Positions 1 to 6,225 of a stretch of DNA of 8,707 bases are shown here, in pieces. Under the pieces are notes generated by a model. The model was not told the origin of the DNA. It did not search any database and saw nothing but the letters and a program-made list of their open reading frames with translations. Location: the NCBI GenBank assembly GCA_002841605.1, contig PHAF01000078.1, forward strand, positions 1 to 8,707, in the 5' to 3' direction. The DNA comes from Firmicutes bacterium HGW-Firmicutes-10. Its GTDB lineage: Bacteria > Bacillota_I > Bacilli_A > Erysipelotrichales > Erysipelotrichaceae. The first letter of the stretch is position 1, and each line of letters starts with the position of its first letter. The position numbers and the translations under genes are program-made.

Positions 1-384
1 GAATTGTTTGGTACAGACATTCAATCGGTTTCGGTTGAAAGAAATCTGCTTAATGGCGGAAGTGACGGATTTGCCCACATGCAATTGAAGTTTGCTTCGG
101 GTGTGATTGCTTCTTTGAGCAGTGCTATCAGTGTTGAAGGTGTCAAGGAAGCAAGGATTTATGGATCCGAAGGATATATCCTTTTGCCGGATTTCTGGAA
201 GAGTTCGAAAGTCGAACTGATCCGATATGACGGTAACGATGAGGTATTCATTGTCGATCAGCCTTCCGAGTTTACTTATTACATCGATCACGCTTGTGAA
301 TGCATAAAAAAAGGACTTAATGAAAGTCCGATTTTGACGAAAGCATTGAATGAAACGATGATTCGTCTGATTACATCCAAGTGA
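1..384 (+). CDS. Gfo/Idh/MocA-family oxidoreductase, C-terminal part (5' end outside window)
   Basis: The frame is open from the first base and ends at TGA 382-384, giving 127 visible residues. This is the C-terminal alpha/beta domain typical of NAD(P)-dependent Gfo/Idh/MocA dehydrogenases. It has a strand rich in small residues (MQLKFASGVIASLSS), then the family hallmark of a short 'YGSEGYILLPDFW' block, then 'CIKKGLNESPIL', which matches the family's I-x-x-G-x-x-x-SP motif near the C-terminus. The N-terminal Rossmann domain and the catalytic lysine lie upstream, so the substrate (sugar, inositol or dihydrodiol type) cannot be told. The protein stops soon after 'IRLITSK', a little earlier than many relatives, which carry about ten more residues. 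The gene converges with plsY and overlaps it by 14 bp, and it contains the likely plsY terminator on the opposite strand. Family call is confident; specific function is unknown. Confidence 0.82.
   Translation, partial: ELFGTDIQSVSVERNLLNGGSDGFAHMQLKFASGVIASLSSAISVEGVKEARIYGSEGYILLPDFWKSSKVELIRYDGNDEVFIVDQPSEFTYYIDHACECIKKGLNESPILTKALNETMIRLITSK
306..329 (-). terminator. Intrinsic terminator for plsY, inside the oxidoreductase gene
   Basis: Read on the minus strand, a 6-bp GGACTT/AAGTCC stem (arms at 324-329 and 313-318) with a 5-nt loop is followed at once by seven U residues (the A run at 306-312). It lies 42 nt past the plsY stop codon in the right orientation. On the plus strand the same DNA encodes K-K-G-L-N-E-S-P of the oxidoreductase, so the A run and hairpin are also under coding constraint. 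No better minus-strand terminator is visible near the plsY end. The function is inferred from structure. Confidence 0.6.
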
Positions 385-976
385 TCTTTCGTTCCGTATT
401 CGACAGGATGCGCTGCACATTGGAACGGTGACGCCAAATGACCAGTAAGGCAATGACGGCCATGGCAAGGAAAACATACAAATCCGGTTGAAGGAAGTAT
501 GTAAGGATTGCCGCCAACGTAACGCTGACCATCGAAGACAACGAAACGATTTTGGTCAGTTTCAACATACCGAAGAATGTGACCAAAGGAATCAAAAACA
601 AAAACTGCGGATTTCCGGTAATGAATACCGAAACACCCAACAGATAGCCAAATGCGGTCGAAACGGCTTTACCGCCTTTGAAGTTGGCAAATATCGGATA
701 ACAGTGACCAAAGGCCGCTGCCAGTCCGGCTGCGATTCCGGCTTCTTTCGAGAATAATGTCACGGCGATTGCAATCGCAATGAAACCTTTCAGCGAGTCC
801 ATCAAAGCCACGGAGATTCCGGCCTTTTTCCCCAAAACGCGACCGGCGTTGGTTCCGCCTAAATTTCCGGAACCATGTTGACGGATGTCCGTCTTGTAGA
901 ATACTTTACCTATAATCAAAGCCCAGGGAATTGACCCAAACACATATCCCAGTATTACCATGATCAAAATATCCAT
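371..976 (-). CDS. plsY: Glycerol-3-phosphate acyltransferase PlsY
   Basis: The product is 201 residues, within the usual size for this family. PlsY is an integral membrane enzyme that moves the acyl group from acyl-phosphate (made by PlsX) to glycerol 3-phosphate, giving lysophosphatidic acid, the first committed step of phospholipid synthesis in most Firmicutes. The family motifs are visible: G35-SGNLGGTN-43 (motif 1), FKGGKAVST at 99-107 after GH 90-91 (motif 2), and R182-H-R-S-N186 near the C-terminus (motif 3). Several hydrophobic segments (about 3-23, 54-75, 79-97, 124-150 and 157-180) fit a multi-pass membrane protein. The ATG at 974-976 is preceded by a strong SD (GAGGTGA on the minus strand, 981-987). 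The gene diverges from parE, the same neighbourhood as in Bacillus subtilis. Its 3' end overlaps the convergent oxidoreductase gene by 14 bp. Confidence 0.96.
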   Translation of the reverse strand: MDILIMVILGYVFGSIPWALIIGKVFYKTDIRQHGSGNLGGTNAGRVLGKKAGISVALMDSLKGFIAIAIAVTLFSKEAGIAAGLAAAFGHCYPIFANFKGGKAVSTAFGYLLGVSVFITGNPQFLFLIPLVTFFGMLKLTKIVSLSSMVSVTLAAILTYFLQPDLYVFLAMAVIALLVIWRHRSNVQRILSNTERKITWM

Positions 977-993
977 AATATCACCTCAATGCC

Positions 994-1021
994 ATTTTAC
1001 CATAAACCCGGACAATGTCTA
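994..1021 (-). promoter_or_regulatory. Predicted sigma-A promoter of plsY
   Basis: On the minus strand there is a TAGACA -35 box (1016-1021; 5 of 6 to consensus), a 16-bp spacer and a TAAAAT -10 box (994-999; 5 of 6), with a TG one base upstream of the -10 (extended -10). The start point would fall at about 987-988, right at the edge of the SD, giving a leader of only about 10-13 nt. The -35 box abuts the parE -35 box (1022-1027). Sequence match only. Confidence 0.55.
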
Positions 1022-1050
1022 TTTAAAAGCGTGTGTAGTTTTTGTATAAT
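1022..1050 (+). promoter_or_regulatory. Predicted sigma-A promoter of parE-parC
   Basis: There is a perfect TATAAT -10 box (1045-1050), a 17-bp spacer and a weaker TTTAAA -35 box (1022-1027; 4 of 6). The predicted start point, about 1057, lies 15 nt before the ATG at 1072. This also excludes the in-frame TTG at 1042 as the translation start, since it overlaps the -10 box. Confidence 0.65.
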
Positions 1051-1060
1051 ATAACAAGAT

Positions 1061-1065
1061 GGGAG
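1061..1065 (+). promoter_or_regulatory. Ribosome binding site that fixes the parE start
   Basis: GGGAG lies 6 nt before the ATG at 1072. Together with the -10 box upstream it selects this ATG over the in-frame TTG at 1042. Confidence 0.7.
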
Positions 1066-1071
1066 TCAGAC

Positions 1072-3015
1072 ATGAGTAAAAGTAATTATGATGAATCTAG
1101 CATCCAAATCCTAGAAGGTCTTGAAGCCGTACGGAAACGTCCGGGTATGTACATCGGGTCCACCGATGCACGCGGCCTTCATCATTTGGTGTGGGAAATA
1201 TTGGATAACGCCATTGATGAAGCCCTCAACGGCTATGGCAAAAAGATCGTCGTCGCCATCGAAAAGGATGATGTCATCCGGATCGAGGATGAAGGACGCG
1301 GTATGCCGACAGGCATGCATGAATCCGGCGTCAATACCCTTGACGTCATTTTCCGCGTATTGCATGCCGGCGGAAAATTCACTTCCCAAGGCGGATATAA
1401 AACGGCCGGGGGATTGCATGGGGTTGGAGCATCGGTGGTCAATGCCTTATCGGATTGGCTGGAAGTGACCATCAGCAACCACGGCAAAATCGTATCGAAA
1501 CGTTTTGAAAAAGGCGGAAGCAAAGTATTTCCGTTAAAGGAAATCGGCAAAACCGGCAAAACCGGTAGCATGGTCCGATTCAAACCGGACAAAAAAGTGT
1601 TTCCTTCCGTTGAATTTCACTTGGACTGGATTATTGAGCGTTGCCGGGAAAGTGCCTTTTTATTGAATGGGATTACATTTATCGTCACCGATGAGCGCAC
1701 CAACAAGACCGAGACTTTTATGTATCAAAAGGGTCTTTTGGCTTTTATGCAATATATCAATGAAGACCGCGTTACCATGAATAAACCGATCATCATCGAA
1801 GGCCGCGTCAATGAAATCGATGTGGCCTGTGCGATCCAGTTTACCGATTCTTACTCGGAGGAAACGTATTCCTTTGTCAATCTGGTACGTACCAAAGATG
1901 GCGGTGCACATGAAGTCGGTTTTAAAACTGCGCTAACCAAAGCGGTCAATGAGTTTGCGCGTAAAAACAATCTGTTAAAAGAAAAAGACAAAAACTTTGA
2001 AGGATCGGATATCCGGGAAGGATGCACATCCATCATTTCGGTCGGCATCCCCGAGAATCTTCTTCAGTTTGAAGGGCAGACCAAAGGCAAATTGGGTACA
2101 GTAGAGGCGAAAACAGCCGTCGAAAGTTTGTTAAATGAAAAGCTGTCCTATTATTTTGAGGAAAACCGTGAGTTTGCTTTGGATCTGGTCCGTAAGATCC
2201 AGAGGGCTTATCTGGCCCGTGAAGCTGCACGCAAAGCCCGGGAAGATGCCCGTAAAGGTAAAAAGAACGGTAAGAGCGATCGTCTGTTATCCGGAAAGCT
2301 CGCGGCTGCACAAAGCAAAGACGCAAAGAAAAATGAACTGTTTCTGGTAGAGGGTGATTCGGCCGGAGGCAGTGCTAAGCAAGGCCGTGATTCCAAGTTT
2401 CAGGCAATTTTACCGTTGCGCGGAAAAGTGCTGAACACCGAAAAAGCCAGTATCAGTGACATTGAGAAAAATGAAGAACTCAATACCATCATCCATGCCC
2501 TGGGTGCCGGGGTCGGCAATGACTTTGAAGTTACCGACTGTAATTATGATAAAGTCATCATCATGACCGACGCGGATACCGACGGTGCTCACATCCAAGT
2601 GTTGCTTCTGACCTTTTTCTACCGATATATGAGGGAGTTGATCGATGCCGGAAAAGTGTATATCGCTTTGCCGCCGTTATACAAACTTACCAAAGGGAAA
2701 CAGGTGACTTATGCCTATGACGATGATGATCTGCGCATCAAGCGCGGTCAGCTGGGCAAGTGCGAATTACAGCGCTATAAAGGACTGGGCGAGATGAACG
2801 CCGATCAGTTGTGGGAAACGACCATGAATCCTAAAACGCGTACCTTGATTCAAATCAGCATCGAGGATGCATTAATGGCCAATAAGAAAGTCAGTATATT
2901 GATGGGTGACAAAGCCAATCTTCGCCGTGACTGGATCGAAGAGCATGTGGCTTTTACCATGGAAGAACAATTAGCGAAGGAGGGCGGATATGGCGGACGA
3001 TCAACAAACGATTAA
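1072..3015 (+). CDS. parE: DNA topoisomerase IV subunit B (ParE)
   Basis: The 647-residue product is close to the usual ParE length. It is the ATPase subunit of topoisomerase IV, which pairs with ParC to unlink daughter chromosomes and relax supercoils. The GHKL ATPase shows E42 (general base) and N46 in 'EILDN', the 'EDEGRGMP' loop with D73, the 'GGLHGVG' lid (113-119) and the transducer Q336-T-K338 loop. The TOPRIM domain shows E427 in 'EGDSAGG' and D500/D502/D504 in 'DADTD', which bind the metal ions. ParE rather than GyrB is supported by 'YKTAGGLHG' (GyrB usually has YKVSGG), by 'PLRGKVLNTEKA', and by parC following directly. The start was set by SD and promoter position; an extra 10 residues from a TTG start are unlikely. 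parC starts inside this gene, 26 bp before its end, so the subunits are probably translationally coupled. Confidence 0.95.
   Translation: MSKSNYDESSIQILEGLEAVRKRPGMYIGSTDARGLHHLVWEILDNAIDEALNGYGKKIVVAIEKDDVIRIEDEGRGMPTGMHESGVNTLDVIFRVLHAGGKFTSQGGYKTAGGLHGVGASVVNALSDWLEVTISNHGKIVSKRFEKGGSKVFPLKEIGKTGKTGSMVRFKPDKKVFPSVEFHLDWIIERCRESAFLLNGITFIVTDERTNKTETFMYQKGLLAFMQYINEDRVTMNKPIIIEGRVNEIDVACAIQFTDSYSEETYSFVNLVRTKDGGAHEVGFKTALTKAVNEFARKNNLLKEKDKNFEGSDIREGCTSIISVGIPENLLQFEGQTKGKLGTVEAKTAVESLLNEKLSYYFEENREFALDLVRKIQRAYLAREAARKAREDARKGKKNGKSDRLLSGKLAAAQSKDAKKNELFLVEGDSAGGSAKQGRDSKFQAILPLRGKVLNTEKASISDIEKNEELNTIIHALGAGVGNDFEVTDCNYDKVIIMTDADTDGAHIQVLLLTFFYRYMRELIDAGKVYIALPPLYKLTKGKQVTYAYDDDDLRIKRGQLGKCELQRYKGLGEMNADQLWETTMNPKTRTLIQISIEDALMANKKVSILMGDKANLRRDWIEEHVAFTMEEQLAKEGGYGGRSTND
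2977..2983 (+). promoter_or_regulatory. Ribosome binding site of parC within parE
   Basis: AAGGAGG, a near-perfect SD, lies 6 nt before the ATG at 2990, inside the end of parE. It fixes the parC start and the 26-bp overlap. Confidence 0.8.
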
Positions 3016-5464
3016 AACGCTGGCACTGGAAGATGTGATGGAAGACCGCTTCGGCCGCTACTCCAAATATATCATTCAAGACCGTGCACTGCCGGATGCC
3101 CGTGACGGCTGTAAACCGGTGCAACGGCGCATCCTGTATGCGATGTACAGCGACGGCAATACCCCGGATAAGCCCTACCGCAAGTCAGCAAAGACCGTTG
3201 GGCTGGTCATCGGTAATTATCACCCCCACGGAGATTCGAGTGTCTATGAAGCCATGGTGCGCTTATCGCAGCCATGGAAAATGAATATACCTTTGGTGGA
3301 CATGCAGGGCAACAACGGCTCGATCGACGATGATCCGGCTGCAGCCATGCGTTATACCGAAGCAAGGCTTTCGGCCTTTGCTCAAAACCTGCTCACCGAC
3401 ATCGATGAGCAAACGGTTCCGTTTACGCTTAACTTTGATGATACCACCGAAGAACCGACAGTACTTCCGGCCGGTTATCCGCAATTGCTCGTCAATGGTG
3501 CAACCGGCATTTCGGCCGGTTATGCGACCAATATCCCGCCGCACAACCTCGGTGAAATCATTGATGCGACGATTTACCGGATGAACACCCCGTTTTGTAC
3601 TTTGGATGAAATCATGGAAATATGCCAGGGACCGGATTTTCCGACCGGTGCGATCGTCCAGGGTGAAGAAGGCATCAAAGACTACTTTGCCACCGGCAAA
3701 GGAAAAGTAATCATACGCAGTAAGCTTGAGGTCAAAGAAACCAAAACGATCAAGCAGATCGTTATCACTGAAATACCATATGAAGTCGTCAAGGCTAACA
3801 TGGTCCGCAAATTGGATGACATCCGCTTAAATAAGACAGTCGATGGTATTCTTGATGTCCGAGATGAGTCCGACCGTAACGGATTAAGGATCGTCATTGA
3901 CTTACGTAAGGAAACCGATGCGAATCTGATTACCAATGTCATATATAAAAGCACGGACTTGCAGGTGGCATACAACATCAACATGGTTGCCATCGTCCAT
4001 CAGCGCCCGGTTCAATTGGGTATTTTCGGCTTACTGGATGCATATATCACCCATCGCAAAGATGTCGTTTTAAAGCGCAGTCAGTACCGCTATGCGAAAA
4101 TGGAAAGCCGGCTGCACATTTTAGAAGGTTTAATGAAAGCCGTATCGATCCTTGATGAAATCATCGCGATCATACGCTCATCAAAGGATAAGGGCGATGC
4201 TAAAACCCGTTTGTGCGAGGCGTTTGATTTCAGTGATGCACAGGCGGAAGCCATCGTGACATTACGTTTATACCGTTTGACCAATACGGACATTTTCGCC
4301 TTAAGGGAAGAATTTGCGTTGTTGATCAATGAAATGGAATACTTGAAAACCATCATCGATCAACCCGAAATGCTGCGAAGTGTCATCGTCAAGGAACTGC
4401 GTGACATCAAAGAGAAATTTGCGATCCCGCGTCGCAGCGTGATTGAAAAAGAAGTTTCGGAAATTGTCATCGACAAATTGAGCATGATCACCAATGAACG
4501 TGTCGTCGTTACGGTGTCGCGTGATGGTTACTTAAAACGGGTTTCCATGCGTTCAAAAACCGCATCCGAAGGTTTGACCGGATTGAAAGAAGGGGACAAA
4601 CTGATCGGAACGTTGGAGTGTGACACTTTGGATACATTGGTTTTGATTACCCGCAAAGGCAATTATGCCTATTTGCCGGTGTATCAGATCGATGAGGCAA
4701 AATACAAGGAAATCGGGGCTCACTTGAATCAATGGGTCAAAGGCGAGAATGAAGATAAGATCGTCGGGGCCTTCTTGTTCAAGGACTTCCATACATACCA
4801 GTGGATCGTAACGGTATCCAAAGACGGATTCATCAAAAAAACACCTGCAGAAGACTGGGTATTGGTGCGTAACAGTAAAGTTTCAGTCGCCATGACGCTC
4901 AGCCATAAATCAGAAATTGTATCGGCATTTTTGACGGGAAGCAACGATGATGTGCTCATCATCAGTGAAGGCGGCTATCTTGCCCGGTATGGTCAAAATC
5001 AGATCCCATCGGTTCAGTGCAAGTCAAAGGGTGTCAAAGCCTTAAACCTTGCCAGCGGCGATGCGATCGCCTATGCCTGCAAACTGGCAAAAGAAACGGA
5101 TTATGTGGCGATCATCAGTGAAAAAGGCTTAAGCAAACGATTCAGGGCGAGTGAAGTCACCAGAACCAACCGGCCGGTAAAAGGGGAGCTTGTGGCGAAA
5201 AAGGTTAAGTCAAATCCGCAGAAAGCCCTCTATCTGCTTAGCGGATCGGTCTATGACTCCTTTGTCTTACTGAATGGTTCGACCAAGTCGATCATGTTCA
5301 AAGATGTGCCGATCATGGCAAAAGATGCGACCTATAGCAGTGCCTTGCCGATCAACGGCGGATTTTCATTGATCAAAGGCATTGAGGAAGCAGTGATCAT
5401 CGATATCCCTGTCAAAGCAGAAAGTTCCCATCTGGAAATGATGGCCTTGGACTTGGAAGAATAA
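2990..5464 (+). CDS. parC: DNA topoisomerase IV subunit A (ParC)
   Basis: The 824-residue product is the DNA breakage and rejoining subunit of topoisomerase IV. The winged-helix region has the conserved 'ALPDARDGCKPVQRRILYAM' stretch (33-52). The catalytic tyrosine is Y122 in 'AAMRYTEARLS', with R121 beside it. The quinolone-determining region reads 'HPHGDSSVYEAM' with S83 and E87 (E. coli GyrA numbering coincides here), the residues seen in susceptible strains. A tower and coiled-coil region runs to about 490. From about 500 to the end there are repeated beta-pinwheel blades (for example 'VVTVSRDGYLKRVS', 'WIVTVSKDGFIKKT', 'VAIISEKGLSKRF'). No GyrA-box (QRRGGKG-like) is present, which together with parE next door supports ParC rather than GyrA. 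The stop codon is followed within 2 nt by a hairpin. The last 99 bp are overlapped on the other strand by the HAD gene. Confidence 0.95.
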   Translation: MADDQQTIKTLALEDVMEDRFGRYSKYIIQDRALPDARDGCKPVQRRILYAMYSDGNTPDKPYRKSAKTVGLVIGNYHPHGDSSVYEAMVRLSQPWKMNIPLVDMQGNNGSIDDDPAAAMRYTEARLSAFAQNLLTDIDEQTVPFTLNFDDTTEEPTVLPAGYPQLLVNGATGISAGYATNIPPHNLGEIIDATIYRMNTPFCTLDEIMEICQGPDFPTGAIVQGEEGIKDYFATGKGKVIIRSKLEVKETKTIKQIVITEIPYEVVKANMVRKLDDIRLNKTVDGILDVRDESDRNGLRIVIDLRKETDANLITNVIYKSTDLQVAYNINMVAIVHQRPVQLGIFGLLDAYITHRKDVVLKRSQYRYAKMESRLHILEGLMKAVSILDEIIAIIRSSKDKGDAKTRLCEAFDFSDAQAEAIVTLRLYRLTNTDIFALREEFALLINEMEYLKTIIDQPEMLRSVIVKELRDIKEKFAIPRRSVIEKEVSEIVIDKLSMITNERVVVTVSRDGYLKRVSMRSKTASEGLTGLKEGDKLIGTLECDTLDTLVLITRKGNYAYLPVYQIDEAKYKEIGAHLNQWVKGENEDKIVGAFLFKDFHTYQWIVTVSKDGFIKKTPAEDWVLVRNSKVSVAMTLSHKSEIVSAFLTGSNDDVLIISEGGYLARYGQNQIPSVQCKSKGVKALNLASGDAIAYACKLAKETDYVAIISEKGLSKRFRASEVTRTNRPVKGELVAKKVKSNPQKALYLLSGSVYDSFVLLNGSTKSIMFKDVPIMAKDATYSSALPINGGFSLIKGIEEAVIIDIPVKAESSHLEMMALDLEE

Positions 5465-6112
5465 AAAAATGACCTTCGGGTCATTTTCTTGTCGGATGAT
5501 TTCGATAATTTCGTTTAACTGCGTGATCTGCCGGTAGCTGTATTTAAACAATCGCTCACTGATCGGCAGGGCATTTTGATAAAAAACGCTTCGCATATAC
5601 GCCAGATGAGCGGCATAACAACCGTTGCGCGAGTCATCGATTACCAGTGTGTTGGCGGGTTTGACATTGCTTAGCTTGGCTGCTTTGAAGTACACATTCG
5701 GATCGGGTTTACCCATTAGAACTTCATTATAACAAACCAGAACATCGATATCATAATGTTCGATGATCGGTTGTATTTTCGATAAAACATCCTGACGTTT
5801 CTGATCGCTTACCAAAGCGACTTTGATTTTCCGGCTTTTGAGAAAATCAAGTACTTCAGTGATTTGAGGCTGAATCGTATCAGGAAGCAGGCGATGTTTT
5901 TCCATGACCTCAGTTTCAAGTTGGGCCAGACGGGGGTACTGATAAAAAACTTTCTGACGATGATCAAAGCCGGCAGAAAGGATGTTTTCAAAAAAACCGT
6001 CCGGTATGTCGATATCACGTTTTGCTGCACTCAATTTATACAGATCGACCAGCGATTTGTTGGCATCAAGCAGGATGCCTTCCACATTCAATATACAAAG
6101 TTGTATGTTCAT
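5366..6112 (-). CDS. HAD-superfamily hydrolase-like protein with degenerate motif I
   Basis: The 248-residue product has the order of a HAD phosphatase with an alpha-helical cap (about 20-78). Motif II is 'VALVSDQ' with S102, motif III is 'GKPDP' with K135, and motif IV is 'VIDDS' with D159/D160. Motif I, normally DxDGT, reads N9-V-E11-G-I. The nucleophile aspartate is asparagine, the acid/base aspartate is glutamate and the threonine is isoleucine, so classical phosphatase activity is doubtful. The start is ATG 6110-6112, chosen for its SD (AAGGTGA, 6121-6127, 8-nt spacing); a longer version from 6172 would read through that SD. Domain homology appears to end near R207-Q-E209. The last 39 or so residues are encoded across the terminator hairpin and antisense to parC, and look unrelated to the family. 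Substrate unknown. It could be a pseudoenzyme, or a gene decaying after loss of its stop codon. Confidence 0.75.
   Translation of the reverse strand: MNIQLCILNVEGILLDANKSLVDLYKLSAAKRDIDIPDGFFENILSAGFDHRQKVFYQYPRLAQLETEVMEKHRLLPDTIQPQITEVLDFLKSRKIKVALVSDQKRQDVLSKIQPIIEHYDIDVLVCYNEVLMGKPDPNVYFKAAKLSNVKPANTLVIDDSRNGCYAAHLAYMRSVFYQNALPISERLFKYSYRQITQLNEIIEIIRQENDPKVIFLFFQVQGHHFQMGTFCFDRDIDDHCFLNAFDQ
5463..5490. terminator. Bidirectional hairpin terminator between parC and the HAD gene
   Basis: A 9-bp perfect stem (arms 5466-5474 and 5479-5487) closes a UUCG tetraloop in the C(UUCG)G context on the plus strand, a very stable form. On the plus strand it is followed by UUUUCUUG. On the minus strand the loop is CGAA and the U tract is better: with the stem's own A-T pairs counted, the A run at 5463-5469 gives seven U in a row. 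It therefore serves parC well and has an even better U tract for the opposing HAD gene. However, the HAD frame remains open through it, so for that gene the hairpin precedes the stop codon. Confidence 0.8.
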
Positions 6113-6120
6113 AGTAATTT

Positions 6121-6127
6121 TCACCTT
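6121..6127 (-). promoter_or_regulatory. Ribosome binding site that fixes the HAD gene start
   Basis: On the minus strand, AAGGTGA lies 8 nt before the ATG at 6110-6112. It favours this start over the in-frame ATG ending at 6172, which would place the SD inside the coding region. Confidence 0.65.
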
Positions 6128-6155
6128 GTATATAAATATCACATCTGACAGAAGT

Positions 6156-6172
6156 TTGCATGTAATGTGCAA
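6156..6172. repeat. Inverted repeat TTGCA-N7-TGCAA, possible operator
   Basis: The arms (6156-6160 and 6168-6172) are perfect 5-bp complements in the middle of the divergent gap, immediately upstream of the yqeG promoter. Position and symmetry would suit a dimeric regulator, but 5-bp arms can occur by chance and no second copy was noticed in the window. Confidence 0.25.
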
Positions 6173-6177
6173 TACTT

Positions 6178-6208
6178 TTCACAGAAACGGAGCAGATTTT
6201 GTTATAAT
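6178..6208 (+). promoter_or_regulatory. Predicted promoter of the yqeG operon
   Basis: There is a perfect TATAAT (6203-6208) with TG one base upstream (6200-6201, extended -10) and a TTCACA -35 box (6178-6183; 5 of 6) at a long 19-bp spacing. The extended -10 may compensate for the spacing. The start point would be at about 6214-6215, next to the SD. Confidence 0.6.
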
Positions 6209-6225
6209 ATACACGGAGGAATTCC

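Larger units (their letters stand above)
6113..6225. promoter_or_regulatory. Divergent intergenic region between the HAD gene and yqeG
   Basis: This 113-bp gap holds the HAD SD at 6121-6127, an AT-rich stretch at 6128-6140 that may carry the HAD -10 box (no convincing -35/-10 pair could be fixed), a TTGCA-N7-TGCAA dyad at 6156-6172, and the yqeG promoter and SD. No small gene or RNA was recognised. Confidence 0.6.

Noticed and set aside
390..427. CGTTCC / GGAACG inverted repeat just after the oxidoreductase stop
   Set aside because: The loop is 26 nt and no T run follows, so it is not a convincing terminator for the oxidoreductase; it lies inside plsY coding sequence.
1042..1071. Extended parE start at TTG 1042 (10 extra residues)
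   Set aside because: The TTG overlaps the predicted -10 box, and the ATG at 1072 has its own SD at proper spacing.
1546..1563. Tandem repeat of GGCAAAACC in parE
   Set aside because: Only two 9-bp copies encoding G-K-T-G-K-T in a surface loop where ParE proteins commonly have similar lysine/threonine-rich sequence; no sign of a variable repeat.
6113..6172. Longer HAD protein starting at the minus-strand ATG ending at 6172
   Set aside because: The added 20 residues read through a good SD and do not look like HAD sequence; the ATG at 6112 sits directly before motif I as expected.
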